From Prevotella sp. (GTDB taxonomy: Bacteria > Bacteroidota > Bacteroidia > Bacteroidales > Bacteroidaceae), in NCBI GenBank assembly GCA_017965475.1, contig JAGCPV010000041.1, positions 1 to 48,619 on the forward strand: 48,619 nt of DNA, written 5' to 3'. The notes under the pieces are model-generated. The model ran no database searches and was not told where the DNA came from. It saw only the letters and a list, made by a program, of their open reading frames with translations. Positions 8,590-16,529 of the stretch are shown here, piece by piece (position 1 is the stretch's first letter; the number at the start of each line of letters is the position of its first letter). Position numbers and translations under genes: made by a program.

Positions 8590-9576
8590 TTATTTGTATG
8601 CGACTAAAGAATAGTAATAGTAAAAATTGATATAGAAATGGGGCATCTTCTTGAGCATAAAAGTAGTTAGCTTCTGTCTAAAACCATGCGTAAAACGCAA
8701 ATCGGGCACATATTCGTTGATCATATCTATCACCTGATTCCTTCCAGAAATCTTTGTTATACTAAACAATGTCCGATAAATCAATAGAGAGAATGTTATA
8801 TATACGTCTTCTTCCATCTTATGCATGATCTTTGGAGAAAGGTCCCTGATCTTTCTTAATTCCCATGTCTTTGCAATTGCAGTACATAAACTTCTTGCCT
8901 TTTCAAGGGAGAAGGACGCAGTAGCTGCTCCCGATCTGTTAAATCTGTATAAATACAAATAATGTTGTGTGACTAACCCTTTTTGTGCTTTTAAATAACA
9001 CTCATGCATAAAGGGTACATCTTGAAAATTAATTTTTGGAACAAAACTAATTTGATTATCAATAATAAAAGACCTTTTATACAGTCTTCGCCATACATGG
9101 CATTGATTGGGATCTAAGTTAAGCAATAGTTCGTCACCATTCATTTCTTTGAATTCTATTTCTGTTTCTTCATGAATGGGTGGGGAATCTATGATGTGCC
9201 CTTCTTCATTAATCCTGAGATAATTTGCAACGACTATGTCCGCTTCTGTTTCAATGGCCTTATCCAATAAAACAGCCAGGCTATTGTCAATCAACAGGTC
9301 ATCAGAGTCTGGCATGAGTATATATAGCCCCTTGGCTTTGGCAATTCCATTGTTCCGTGCAACAGATAGGCTGAGATTGTCTTGGTTGATAATGGAGATA
9401 TTAGGATGCTGTCCAATGATGTCTGCTATAACCTCCATGCTATGATCTTGAGTCCCATCATTGACAATGATAACCTCGAAACGATTTTCATCAATCCCTT
9501 GGCGGTAAATACTTTCGATGCATGCTCGAACGTATTTTTCTACGTTGTAAACTGGAACAATAATGCTTAAGTCCAT
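8590..9576 (-). CDS. GT2-family glycosyltransferase
   Basis: A 328-residue GT-A protein: DLSIIVPVYNVEKYVRACIE, VIIVNDGTQDHS, then the DxD segment YILMPDSDDLLI near residue 95. The open frame extends to 9630, but the promoter -7 box lies at 9600-9607, so the start must be downstream of it; ATG at 9576 places the family start MDLSIIVPVY at the N-terminus. It is a clear paralogue of the gene at 11700 (shared PVYNVEKY, VIIVNDG, SVARNNGI and FLIYRTL/HFSLLL-like tails). It is operonic with the Stealth gene and could supply its acceptor. Confidence 0.9.
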   Translation of the reverse strand: MDLSIIVPVYNVEKYVRACIESIYRQGIDENRFEVIIVNDGTQDHSMEVIADIIGQHPNISIINQDNLSLSVARNNGIAKAKGLYILMPDSDDLLIDNSLAVLLDKAIETEADIVVANYLRINEEGHIIDSPPIHEETEIEFKEMNGDELLLNLDPNQCHVWRRLYKRSFIIDNQISFVPKINFQDVPFMHECYLKAQKGLVTQHYLYLYRFNRSGAATASFSLEKARSLCTAIAKTWELRKIRDLSPKIMHKMEEDVYITFSLLIYRTLFSITKISGRNQVIDMINEYVPDLRFTHGFRQKLTTFMLKKMPHFYINFYYYYSLVAYK

Positions 9577-9599
9577 ACCGTTTCGTTTTGATTTCATTG

Positions 9600-9631
9600 C
9601 AAAAATACAAATTACAGATGAAATATACAAA
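9600..9631 (-). promoter_or_regulatory. Bacteroidetes promoter for the GT2/Stealth operon
   Basis: Minus-strand -33 TTTG (9628-9631), 20-bp spacer, -7 TATTTTTG (9600-9607). This fixes the start of the gene at 9576, because the longer open frame would begin upstream of the promoter. Confidence 0.8.
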
Positions 9632-9647
9632 TATCAGTAGTTATTTT

Positions 9648-9677
9648 TTTGTATTTTGTTTTTTTTTTCTATCTTTG
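9648..9677 (+). promoter_or_regulatory. Bacteroidetes promoter for the GT2/GT4 pair at 9704
   Basis: -33 TTTG (9648-9651), 18-bp spacer and -7 TATCTTTG (9670-9677). The ATG at 9704 follows 26 bases later. It faces away from the minus-strand promoter at 9600-9631. Confidence 0.75.
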
Positions 9678-9703
9678 TGGCTGAAATTATACAAAAAACC
9701 ATT

Positions 9704-10549
9704 ATGGCTTGGTATGATAAATACATGACAATCTATGGGAAGCCCTTCAATGAGGTTCCTCAAGATGTGATTGATGGTATTCGTGTCCGACTGTCTAATC
9801 TGCAGAGTGACGTTCCATTGGTCAGTGTCGTTGTTATTGCATATAATGAAGAATACAGGCTGGCATCATGTTTATGGTCACTAAGTGAATTGAAATCGGC
9901 TTATCCATTGGAGATTATTGGTGTCAATAATAACTCAAAGGATAGAACTGAGGATGTATATAAATCACTTGGAGTTCCGTATTTTAATGAGTTGCGGCAG
10001 AGTCCTGGTTTTGCCCGTCAATGCGGTTTGGACCATGCCCGTGGTAAATATCATTTTTGTATTGATGCCGATACCTTCTATCCTCAACATTATGTTGATT
10101 TGATGATGAAAAAGTTGACTAAGTCCAATGTGTCGTGTGTCAGTTCGTTTTGGAGTTTCTTCCCTGATGAAAACCATTCCCGTTTCGGCTTGATGCTATT
10201 CGAGTTAATCCGTGATGTTTTCTTATTCGTTCAGCATTTTAAAAGACCAGAATTGTGTGTCCGTGGTATGGTGTTTGCCTTTAATGCTGATTATGCACGT
10301 CGGGTGAAGATCCGTACTGACATCCGTCGTGGTGAAGATGGTTCTTTGGCTCTGTCCTTAAAACAATTTGGTAAGATATCCTTTTTGTATAATAGAAAGG
10401 CACGGCCTGTGACGGGGTATGGTACTATTGGGCATCAATCTCTATGGCAAAGTTTTATACAACATGTGAAGATTCAAGGCAAGGGCTTGTCACGTATCTT
10501 CTATCAAAAAGACCACTATGAAGATAGTGAAGAGAACTTAGTTAAGTAA
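9704..10549 (+). CDS. GT2-family glycosyltransferase
   Basis: 281 residues. The GT-A core VPLVSVVVIAYNEEYRLASC lies around residues 35-54, followed by IIGVNNNSKDRTED, GFARQCGLDHARGKY and the DxD in HFCIDADTFYP (about residue 125). This arrangement (short N-terminal extension, N-N-N-S-K-D-R) resembles dolichyl/polyprenyl-type GT2 enzymes more than the NDGSTD type seen elsewhere in the window. The frame is open back to a TTG at 9656, but the promoter covers that region, so ATG 9704 is taken. It is followed after 7 bp by the GT4 at 10557. Confidence 0.9.
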   Translation: MAWYDKYMTIYGKPFNEVPQDVIDGIRVRLSNLQSDVPLVSVVVIAYNEEYRLASCLWSLSELKSAYPLEIIGVNNNSKDRTEDVYKSLGVPYFNELRQSPGFARQCGLDHARGKYHFCIDADTFYPQHYVDLMMKKLTKSNVSCVSSFWSFFPDENHSRFGLMLFELIRDVFLFVQHFKRPELCVRGMVFAFNADYARRVKIRTDIRRGEDGSLALSLKQFGKISFLYNRKARPVTGYGTIGHQSLWQSFIQHVKIQGKGLSRIFYQKDHYEDSEENLVK

Positions 10550-10556
10550 GACGGGT

Positions 10557-11681
10557 ATGAAATTGTTGTATGTAGAAAATGCTTTGGCTATCCATGGTGG
10601 AATCGAGCGAGTCATAACTGATAAACTGAATTGGCTTGCCGAATACGGAGGCTGTGAGATCTGTTTGTTGCTTGCCAGTCAAGGAGATCATCCAATTGTT
10701 TTCCCTTTGAATACTAAAGTGGAATGTCATAATTTGGGCATTTCATTCCATCATGTGTACCAATATTCTGGTCTGAAGCGTTACCGTCTGCAGTATCAAC
10801 TCCATCAGTTGTTCCGTCAACGTATGTCAGAAAAAATACGAGCGTTCAAACCAGATGTTATTGTTTGCACTAGACTTGAATTCGTTTGTGATGTGATGAA
10901 GGTCTGCGAACATGTTCCTGTTGTATATGAATCTCATAACGTATATTTGGCCTATAAGTTTGAAAAATATAGTTGGCAACAGAAAATCCAAGTCAAGTTC
11001 AGATATCATGCATTGAAGAAAGTCCGGATGATTGTTGCTTTATCACAAGGCGATGCTCTGGAATGGAAAAAACTGACCCCCCATGTGAGGGTTATTCCTA
11101 ATGTTGTTCATTTGAATGATACTGGTCGTTATAGTACCTGTAGTTCAAAATCAGCTATTTTTGTGGGTCGTTATTCCTCTCAGAAAGATATACAATCACT
11201 TCTGCAAATATGGAAGCTTGTTAATGAACGTCATCCGGATTGGCAACTTCACATATTTGGTGGTTATGGTAAACAGAAAGACAGTCTTTTGTTTGAAATC
11301 AATCAGCAGAGAGCCAATATAATAATACATCAACCTACATCTTCTATCAATGAAGAGTATTTCAAAAGCTCAATGTTGTTGATGACTTCTCTTTTTGAGC
11401 CGTTTGGATTAGTCCTGGCTGAGGCCATGAGTTGTGGTTTGCCTGTGGTTGCATACGATTGTCCGTATGGTCCTGCAGATATTATTTCCGATGGTGTTGA
11501 TGGTATGCTGATAAACAATCGGAATGTCAATGAGTATGTTGAGAAAGTGTGCCAGTTAATTGAGAACGAGGAACTAAGGCGTGAAATGGGACATGCTGGA
11601 ATCCACTCATCTCAGAGGTATTCTGCAAGTAGTGTTATGCCTCTCTGGGTACAATTGTTTAAGGATATCATCAACGGATAG
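10557..11681 (+). CDS. GT4-family glycosyltransferase
   Basis: A 374-residue GT-B enzyme: KLLYVENALAIHGGIERVIT at the N-terminus, IPNVVHLND at the domain hinge, VGRYSSQKDIQSLLQIWKLV in the donor domain, and the signature FEPFGLVLAEAMSCGLPVV near residue 280 followed by YDCPYGPADIISDGVDG. It is a more distant relative of the tandem pair at 3059/4221 (same FPL/NLGI segments and same C-terminal CPxGPxDII motif), so three copies of this subfamily lie within 8 kb. It is the second gene of a two-gene operon with 9704. Confidence 0.92.
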   Translation: MKLLYVENALAIHGGIERVITDKLNWLAEYGGCEICLLLASQGDHPIVFPLNTKVECHNLGISFHHVYQYSGLKRYRLQYQLHQLFRQRMSEKIRAFKPDVIVCTRLEFVCDVMKVCEHVPVVYESHNVYLAYKFEKYSWQQKIQVKFRYHALKKVRMIVALSQGDALEWKKLTPHVRVIPNVVHLNDTGRYSTCSSKSAIFVGRYSSQKDIQSLLQIWKLVNERHPDWQLHIFGGYGKQKDSLLFEINQQRANIIIHQPTSSINEEYFKSSMLLMTSLFEPFGLVLAEAMSCGLPVVAYDCPYGPADIISDGVDGMLINNRNVNEYVEKVCQLIENEELRREMGHAGIHSSQRYSASSVMPLWVQLFKDIING

Positions 11682-11699
11682 CCTGTGATGGATCAGTCC

Positions 11700-12743
11700 T
11701 TATTCATAGACTTTCTTATTTCTTATTGTATCTCCTATTTTCCAGATGGTATCTTGTAAATACTCCGCGTAAAAAATCCTGAGAGTCATATAAGTAGAAG
11801 GCATTTTATGATACAGGAAATTTACGATATTTTGTTTGAGACCATTTCTGAATGATAAATCAGGAATAAGATCTCTCATGTAATATAACACATCCATCTT
11901 CTCCGATTTGGATAGTGAAGTACTTGATGTAATGGCACACAACAACAAAGAAAAATGGATGAAGGTATTATTACGTATTTTTTCTCTAATCTGATCGCTT
12001 AGGTTTTCATAATGAGAATAATCCCAGATCTTTGAAATAGCCAGACAGAAATCCATGGCTTTTTTCTTATTAAGGGAACTTGTAATGGATCTTTGCCCTT
12101 TTCTATAAATCACATACTGCCAATTAACTTTAATACATTGTTTGGCATTAAGATAACACTCGTATGTATAAGGAATGTCTTCGTAATAAATATCAGGAAT
12201 AAACCTGAGCTTGTTCTGATTTATGAAATCTCTTCTATATAATGATCGCCAGATGTGGCAGGAATAGGGACTGTGATCTTTGAGTAAGAATTCTTCTCCA
12301 GTTCTTTCTTGGGATGCTCCATCTTTTTGCTTAAAAACGTCTTTCGCGAATTGTGCAATTTGATTATCATTCATTCTGATGTAATCTGCAGTAATAATAT
12401 CGGCCTTAGACGTAATTGCCTTGTCTAATAAAAACAAAAGACTGTTTTCTATTAAAAAGTCGTCAGCGTCAACAAACTGGATATATTCTCCTTGTGCCGT
12501 TTCTATACCGTTGTTTCTTGCGACAGATACGCCTTGTTGTTCTTGATTAATGATGATGGTGTTCTGATGCTGGATGATAATATCCTGAATCATTTCCATA
12601 CTTCTATCCGTGGAACCATCATTGACGATGATAACCTCAAAGCATTCATCGTCCAAGCCTTGCTTGAAGATACTCTCCACGCAAGTGTGGATATACTTCT
12701 CCACATTATAGACAGGTACAATAATACTCAGCTGTGGTGCCAT
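11700..12743 (-). CDS. GT2-family glycosyltransferase
   Basis: 347 residues: LSIIVPVYNVEKYIHTCVES, FEVIIVNDGSTDRSMEMI, SVARNNGIETAQGEYI, then the DxD QFVDADDFLIE (about residue 90). It is a paralogue of the gene at 8590 and also on the minus strand, so a + strand GT2/GT4 pair is bracketed by two related genes. It is transcribed alone from the promoter at 12760-12791. It ends 18 bases from the convergent GT4 gene, with no clear terminator between them. Confidence 0.9.
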   Translation of the reverse strand: MAPQLSIIVPVYNVEKYIHTCVESIFKQGLDDECFEVIIVNDGSTDRSMEMIQDIIIQHQNTIIINQEQQGVSVARNNGIETAQGEYIQFVDADDFLIENSLLFLLDKAITSKADIITADYIRMNDNQIAQFAKDVFKQKDGASQERTGEEFLLKDHSPYSCHIWRSLYRRDFINQNKLRFIPDIYYEDIPYTYECYLNAKQCIKVNWQYVIYRKGQRSITSSLNKKKAMDFCLAISKIWDYSHYENLSDQIREKIRNNTFIHFSLLLCAITSSTSLSKSEKMDVLYYMRDLIPDLSFRNGLKQNIVNFLYHKMPSTYMTLRIFYAEYLQDTIWKIGDTIRNKKVYE

Positions 12744-12759
12744 GGTCTCATTTTTTTTG

Positions 12760-12791
12760 CAAATATAATGAATTCCTGGGAATTATCCAAA
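12760..12791 (-). promoter_or_regulatory. Bacteroidetes promoter for the GT2 at 11700
   Basis: Minus-strand -33 TTTG (12788-12791), 20-bp spacer, -7 TATATTTG (12760-12767). The start codon is 16 bases after the -7 box, giving a leader of roughly 10 nt. Confidence 0.8.
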
Positions 12792-12793
12792 TT

Positions 12794-13813
12794 TTATGTG
12801 CTTTTTCTTCCAATAAGTATGGGATAATGCTTCTTGCCCCATAGAATGATGGGGTAGAGGAGGGCGACGATGAGGAGGGCGGTGGGTAATGCTTCGTACC
12901 AGTGGTAGCAGATCGTACTATTGAGGTGCAGCAGATGCTCCCAAACGAGATTGACGGCGGTGACGAGGATGGCATGGAGACCGATGATGACTAACGTGCC
13001 AATGGAGAGATTAGTGACGAATGAGAACTTGAAGCCATTAAGCACCTTACAACCATAGAGCACGCCGAAGAAAAAGCCAATGTTGACAGGATAGTAGAGC
13101 ACTATGTGCAACAGGTGCTGGCCACCATAGAACGCCTGTAAATGCCAGGCGAAGAAGAGAATGCTGACAGAAAGGCATAGGATACAGCAGAGGAAATCGC
13201 GCCGAGGGCTGACGTCTCTAAATAGGTGATACTGTCCCATCACATATCCGATGTAATAATATGGTAGGTTACGCATCAGTCCCATAGGCGTCAGACTTGG
13301 GGCGAAATACCAGTATTTATTGGCTGCATAGAGGACGAATGAGATGATACAAAGCGTGATCATGATCAAATGCTGGTGTTCAGTCTTTCGGCAGAGGTCA
13401 ACAATCACATGCATGATCAGGATGGCTGGCAGGTACCACAACGGGCCGTTAAGTGGTTCACAGAAAGCGTTCTCATGCTCGAAGAGCAAGGCTCCGAAGA
13501 TAGGACGCATGGCAGTAAACAGGTCTGGCAGTCCGCCGTTGAGCAGGTAGAATTTAGCCAGCCAATAGGGATAGACGATAGCGTTATATAATAAATAAGG
13601 TAGGATCAGACCATGCCAGTATTTCCGCCAGTTCTCCTTGTCGCTCCCACGGTCTTTCTTCAGATAACCAGAGATAAAAAAGAAAATGACGATGATCACT
13701 GACTGCAGATAGCGGTAATAGAACCATTCCTGGGACTGTGGCAAATGGCAGAACACGACACAGCAAACCGCCAGTGCCTTGGCCCAATCTATCCAGTTGA
13801 TCCGTTCTTTCAT
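12794..13813 (-). CDS. Acyltransferase-3 family membrane protein (O-acyltransferase)
   Basis: A 339-residue, roughly ten-helix membrane protein. It begins with the family motif RINWIDWAKALAVCCVVFCH, whose H is the essential acceptor-side histidine of AT3 enzymes, then FFISGYLKK (the F-F-x-S-G motif) and several hydrophobic segments up to LLIVALLYPIIL. It would move an acyl group, usually acetyl, across the membrane onto a sugar. The frame is open to 14107, but that extension is antisense to the next gene and contains no family residues; ATG at 13813 fits both motif and promoter. Acceptor unknown. Confidence 0.9.
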   Translation of the reverse strand: MKERINWIDWAKALAVCCVVFCHLPQSQEWFYYRYLQSVIIVIFFFISGYLKKDRGSDKENWRKYWHGLILPYLLYNAIVYPYWLAKFYLLNGGLPDLFTAMRPIFGALLFEHENAFCEPLNGPLWYLPAILIMHVIVDLCRKTEHQHLIMITLCIISFVLYAANKYWYFAPSLTPMGLMRNLPYYYIGYVMGQYHLFRDVSPRRDFLCCILCLSVSILFFAWHLQAFYGGQHLLHIVLYYPVNIGFFFGVLYGCKVLNGFKFSFVTNLSIGTLVIIGLHAILVTAVNLVWEHLLHLNSTICYHWYEALPTALLIVALLYPIILWGKKHYPILIGRKST

Positions 13814-13817
13814 GTTG

Positions 13818-13849
13818 CAAAGATACAAAGATATGGGTGAAAAACCAAA
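13818..13849 (-). promoter_or_regulatory. Bacteroidetes promoter almost touching its start codon (minus strand)
   Basis: -33 TTTG (13846-13849), 20-bp spacer and -7 TATCTTTG (13818-13825). Only 4 bases separate the -7 box from the ATG at 13813, implying a leaderless or nearly leaderless mRNA. Confidence 0.8.
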
Positions 13850-13854
13850 TAATC

Positions 13855-13886
13855 TTTGGCTTTTTACGCACTTATTCGTACCTTTG
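13855..13886 (+). promoter_or_regulatory. Bacteroidetes promoter almost touching its start codon (plus strand)
   Basis: -33 TTTG (13855-13858), 20-bp spacer and -7 TACCTTTG (13879-13886). The ATG at 13895 follows after 8 bases. The two divergent -33 boxes are only 5 bp apart, so the polymerases probably compete. Confidence 0.8.
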
Positions 13887-13894
13887 CACTTGTA

Positions 13895-14911
13895 ATGGCA
13901 AAGCAACGAATAGAATACATCGACGCGATGCGGGGATTCACGATGATCCTCGTGGTCTATGCCCATGTCTGCTATTTCTGCATGGACGGTCCGCTGATGG
14001 GGTATAACCGCATCTTCTACCTCTTTCGTCTGCCATGTTTCTTCATGATTAGCGGCTGGTTGTTTGAGCCAATGGCCCGACGGCCTTTCAAGGAAGTTAT
14101 TCGTCATAAGGCGATGGTGCAGTTGCTGCCCACCTTTATCTTCCTCCTGCTTTTGGCACCTCCGCCAGAATTCTTCCGTCAGTTGGGTACTCTGAAAGGA
14201 GGCTATTGGTTCACATTCGTACTATTCGAGTTCTTTGTGCTCTACCTGCTCATTGCCCGTCTTGGGGCGAAGTGGAGACCTTGGGTAGCCGTGGCCATTG
14301 CTTTGGCAGCTTTCTGCTGTGCCCGTTATTACAACACCCTTCACGCCTCTGCTTCTGGTGGACAGGCTATAGTCATAAATGTGCTTGGTTTCCTGAGTGT
14401 GACGTTGTGGCGATTCTTCCTGTTCTTCTATATGGGGGCGTTTATTCGACGACATTTCGACACATTCATACGATGGACAGGCAAACCAGTGGTCTTGCTG
14501 GCGATTGCGATGACCTTTTTCCTGATTTCCCTGACTCCCCACAAGGAGAGTCTGTTGTTTGAGATGTTCCGATTCTTTGTAGGAGGCATCACGGGCATGT
14601 CGATGGTGTTTACGTGTTTTCGACTCTCAGAATCATGGTTGTCAAAGGTGCATCTCTCCAAACCCCTGCAATATGTCGGCACCCGTACATTGGATATATA
14701 CCTGCTTCATTATTTCTTCTTGCCAAGTTTCCTGCTACCCTATGCCGACAGGTTGAAGGCTTTCGACAGTCAGTTCATTGAATTCTGGGTGATTCTGGGC
14801 ATTGCACTTGTCGTACTCTCTCTAAGTCTTATGGCCAGTTACATCATCCGTCTCAGTCCCTTCCTGGGTCATTATCTCTTTGGGGTGAAGTACGAGCCTA
14901 AAGATAAATGA
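13895..14911 (+). CDS. Acyltransferase-3 family membrane protein
   Basis: 338 residues, multi-spanning. The start MAKQRIEYIDAMRGFTMILV with VYAHVC is the AT3 signature (R/E-x-I-D-x-x-R-G ... H), followed by LPCFFMISGWLF and many hydrophobic helices. It ends in LSPFLGHYLFGVKYEPK. It is closely related to the gene at 30458 (RIEYIDAMRGFTM, RTLDIYLLHYFFLP). ATG at 13895 is preferred over upstream in-frame starts because the promoter -7 box lies at 13879-13886. It runs into the convergent UbiA-like gene, overlapping its 3' end by 14 bp. It probably O-acetylates a surface glycan. Confidence 0.9.
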   Translation: MAKQRIEYIDAMRGFTMILVVYAHVCYFCMDGPLMGYNRIFYLFRLPCFFMISGWLFEPMARRPFKEVIRHKAMVQLLPTFIFLLLLAPPPEFFRQLGTLKGGYWFTFVLFEFFVLYLLIARLGAKWRPWVAVAIALAAFCCARYYNTLHASASGGQAIVINVLGFLSVTLWRFFLFFYMGAFIRRHFDTFIRWTGKPVVLLAIAMTFFLISLTPHKESLLFEMFRFFVGGITGMSMVFTCFRLSESWLSKVHLSKPLQYVGTRTLDIYLLHYFFLPSFLLPYADRLKAFDSQFIEFWVILGIALVVLSLSLMASYIIRLSPFLGHYLFGVKYEPKDK

Positions 14912-15776
14912 TCACGAAGAACGAGACGATCCAGCCGAGGATGCAGAACTGGATGAAGTGATCCTTCACGAGCGATTTCGTGGGACTTCCGCTCAGGCCG
15001 AAGACAATCATGTTCTGCAGGTAGCGCAGCATACCTGCCAGTACCCAACCGCTCGTCAGATAGACGTAGCGGGTGCCCATACGCGTAATGACCTCTTCCG
15101 ACATGGTGTACATGATATAGCAGACCAGCGTGACGGAGGCGATGATGGCAGTCGCCTCGTTGATGAAGGTCTTGTTGTAGCCTGTGATCGAGACACGGGG
15201 TTTCTGGCCAGTCTGCTCATAGATGCGGTAGTCGTCGTTTCGTTTGGTGAAGGCGAGGAAGAGTGTTACGAGGAAGGTCATCAGCACGAGCCAGTGGGAG
15301 ATCCAGATGTCCGTCGTCAGACCACCGATGAGCACGCGCATCACGAAGCCGATGGCGATGATCGTCACGTCGATGAGGGCGTACTGCTTCAGCCACAGAC
15401 AGTAGGCCATGTTCATCAGCCAGTAGGTTGCCAGGATCAGATAGAGGTGGGGCAGGTTGACACTCTGCGAGAATGGCAGCAGTACGAAGGCACCAATGGT
15501 GCAGAGGATCATCATCACGTAGCCGCTTCTCACGGATACGGCTCCAGAGGCGATGGGGCGCAGACGTTTCTTCGGGTGCAGACGGTCTGCCTCCACATCA
15601 CGCAGGTCGTTGAAACAGTAGATGGCGCTGGAGATGAGACAGAATGCCAAGAAGACGATCAGCGTTGGCCAAAACAACTCCCACTTCAACAGGTTGCTGC
15701 TGAAGAAGATCGGCGCAAACACGAATCCGTTCTTGAGCCATTGCAGAGGCCGGAGTAAATGAATGTAATGCATCAT
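14898..15776 (-). CDS. UbiA-family prenyltransferase, decaprenyl-phosphate phosphoribosyltransferase-like
   Basis: 292 residues with about eight membrane helices. The first Asp motif is NDLRDVEADRLHPKK (residues 56-70) followed by RLRPIASG, the hallmark of the phosphoribosyl-pyrophosphate:polyprenyl-phosphate branch (Rv3806c-like) rather than menaquinone UbiA enzymes. The second Asp region is FLAFTKRNDDYRIYEQTGQ near residue 175. Known members make polyprenyl-phosphoryl 5-phosphoribose, the precursor for ribosyl or arabinosyl donors. The partner oxidase/reductase (DprE1/DprE2) is not in the window. Monocistronic, with its own promoter. Confidence 0.88.
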   Translation of the reverse strand: MMHYIHLLRPLQWLKNGFVFAPIFFSSNLLKWELFWPTLIVFLAFCLISSAIYCFNDLRDVEADRLHPKKRLRPIASGAVSVRSGYVMMILCTIGAFVLLPFSQSVNLPHLYLILATYWLMNMAYCLWLKQYALIDVTIIAIGFVMRVLIGGLTTDIWISHWLVLMTFLVTLFLAFTKRNDDYRIYEQTGQKPRVSITGYNKTFINEATAIIASVTLVCYIMYTMSEEVITRMGTRYVYLTSGWVLAGMLRYLQNMIVFGLSGSPTKSLVKDHFIQFCILGWIVSFFVIIYL

Positions 15777-15794
15777 CCGTTCGTCTTGACGCTA

Positions 15795-15825
15795 CAAAGT
15801 TAGTGCAAATCAGTCAAAATGCAAA
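15795..15825 (-). promoter_or_regulatory. Bacteroidetes promoter for the UbiA-like gene
   Basis: Minus-strand -33 TTTG (15822-15825), 19-bp spacer, -7 TAACTTTG (15795-15802), 18 bases before the ATG. Confidence 0.75.
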
Positions 15826-15851
15826 ATAATTCTCACTTTTCTTCCGAATAA

Positions 15852-15883
15852 TTTGGTTCTGTTTCCAAAAATCTCTATATTTG
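15852..15883 (+). promoter_or_regulatory. Bacteroidetes promoter for the AbiE toxin-antitoxin operon
   Basis: -33 TTTG (15852-15855), 20-bp spacer, -7 TATATTTG (15876-15883). The ATG at 15912 follows 28 bases later. AbiEi antitoxins usually repress their own promoter, so an operator is likely nearby, but no clear repeat pair was seen. Confidence 0.8.
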
Positions 15884-15911
15884 CAGAGTTTTAGAAACAA
15901 AATTGATCGAG

Positions 15912-16529
15912 ATGGACTTTTTGACGTTTAGGGAACGAATGTATCCGATGGGGTGTTTCAACATCAATCAGGTGCTTTTATGGGAGAAGGACTTTGACCG
16001 TAATAACCTCACTCGTTGGTGTCGGAAGGGGTTGCTCGTGAAATTAAGGAATCAGTATTATGCTTTTTCCGAGTATCGTCAGATGCCTGAGTTCTCACGC
16101 TATGTAGCCAATCGCATGTATGCCCCGTCCTATATCAGTCTGCATAGTGCACTCTCCTTCTACGGCATGATTCCTGAGGAGGTGGTGCAATTGACCAGTG
16201 TGACGACGCTCAAGACGGCAAAGTTTGAGAATGCTTTTGGAACTTTCCACTACCAGAATGTCAAGACGCCACTCTTCTTCGGCTACGAGATCAGGACAAT
16301 GCAGAATGGTCGTGGCTTGATGTTCGCCACTCCAGAGAAAGCGTTGCTGGATTTGCTTTACCTGAATCCATATTATAAGTCTGAGCAGGATATGGAAGAA
16401 CTGCGCTTGGATGAAGACTATATGCAGAATGACTTCAACACGTCACTTATGGAGGAATATCTGACAAAGATCGGAAGTAAGACATTAGATAAAAGAATGA
16501 GAACCCTGTTAAAGGTATATGAATTATGA
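15912..16529 (+). CDS. AbiEi-like antitoxin / transcriptional regulator (type IV TA)
   Basis: 205 residues. The N-terminal winged-helix region (NINQVLLWEKDFDRNNLTRW then KGLLVKLRNQYYAFSEY) is followed by the AbiEi core RMYAPSYISLHSALSFYGMI and TLKTAKFENAFGTFHYQNV, ending with ATPEKALLDLLYLNP. This is the standard order for AbiEi antitoxins that bind the operon promoter. ATG at 15912 is used rather than the TTG at 15903. It overlaps the toxin gene by 4 bp (16526-16529), the usual coupling of these pairs. Confidence 0.88.
   Translation: MDFLTFRERMYPMGCFNINQVLLWEKDFDRNNLTRWCRKGLLVKLRNQYYAFSEYRQMPEFSRYVANRMYAPSYISLHSALSFYGMIPEEVVQLTSVTTLKTAKFENAFGTFHYQNVKTPLFFGYEIRTMQNGRGLMFATPEKALLDLLYLNPYYKSEQDMEELRLDEDYMQNDFNTSLMEEYLTKIGSKTLDKRMRTLLKVYEL

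Noticed and set aside
13814..14107. N-terminal extension of the acyltransferase at 12794 (437-residue open frame)
   Set aside because: The extra 98 residues are antisense to the next acyltransferase, lack family sequence, and lie upstream of a consensus promoter and the family start MKERINWID.
14958..15758. 266-residue plus-strand open frame opposite the UbiA-like gene
   Set aside because: His/Asp/Gly-rich low-complexity composition is typical of the reverse complement of a membrane protein gene; no start context.
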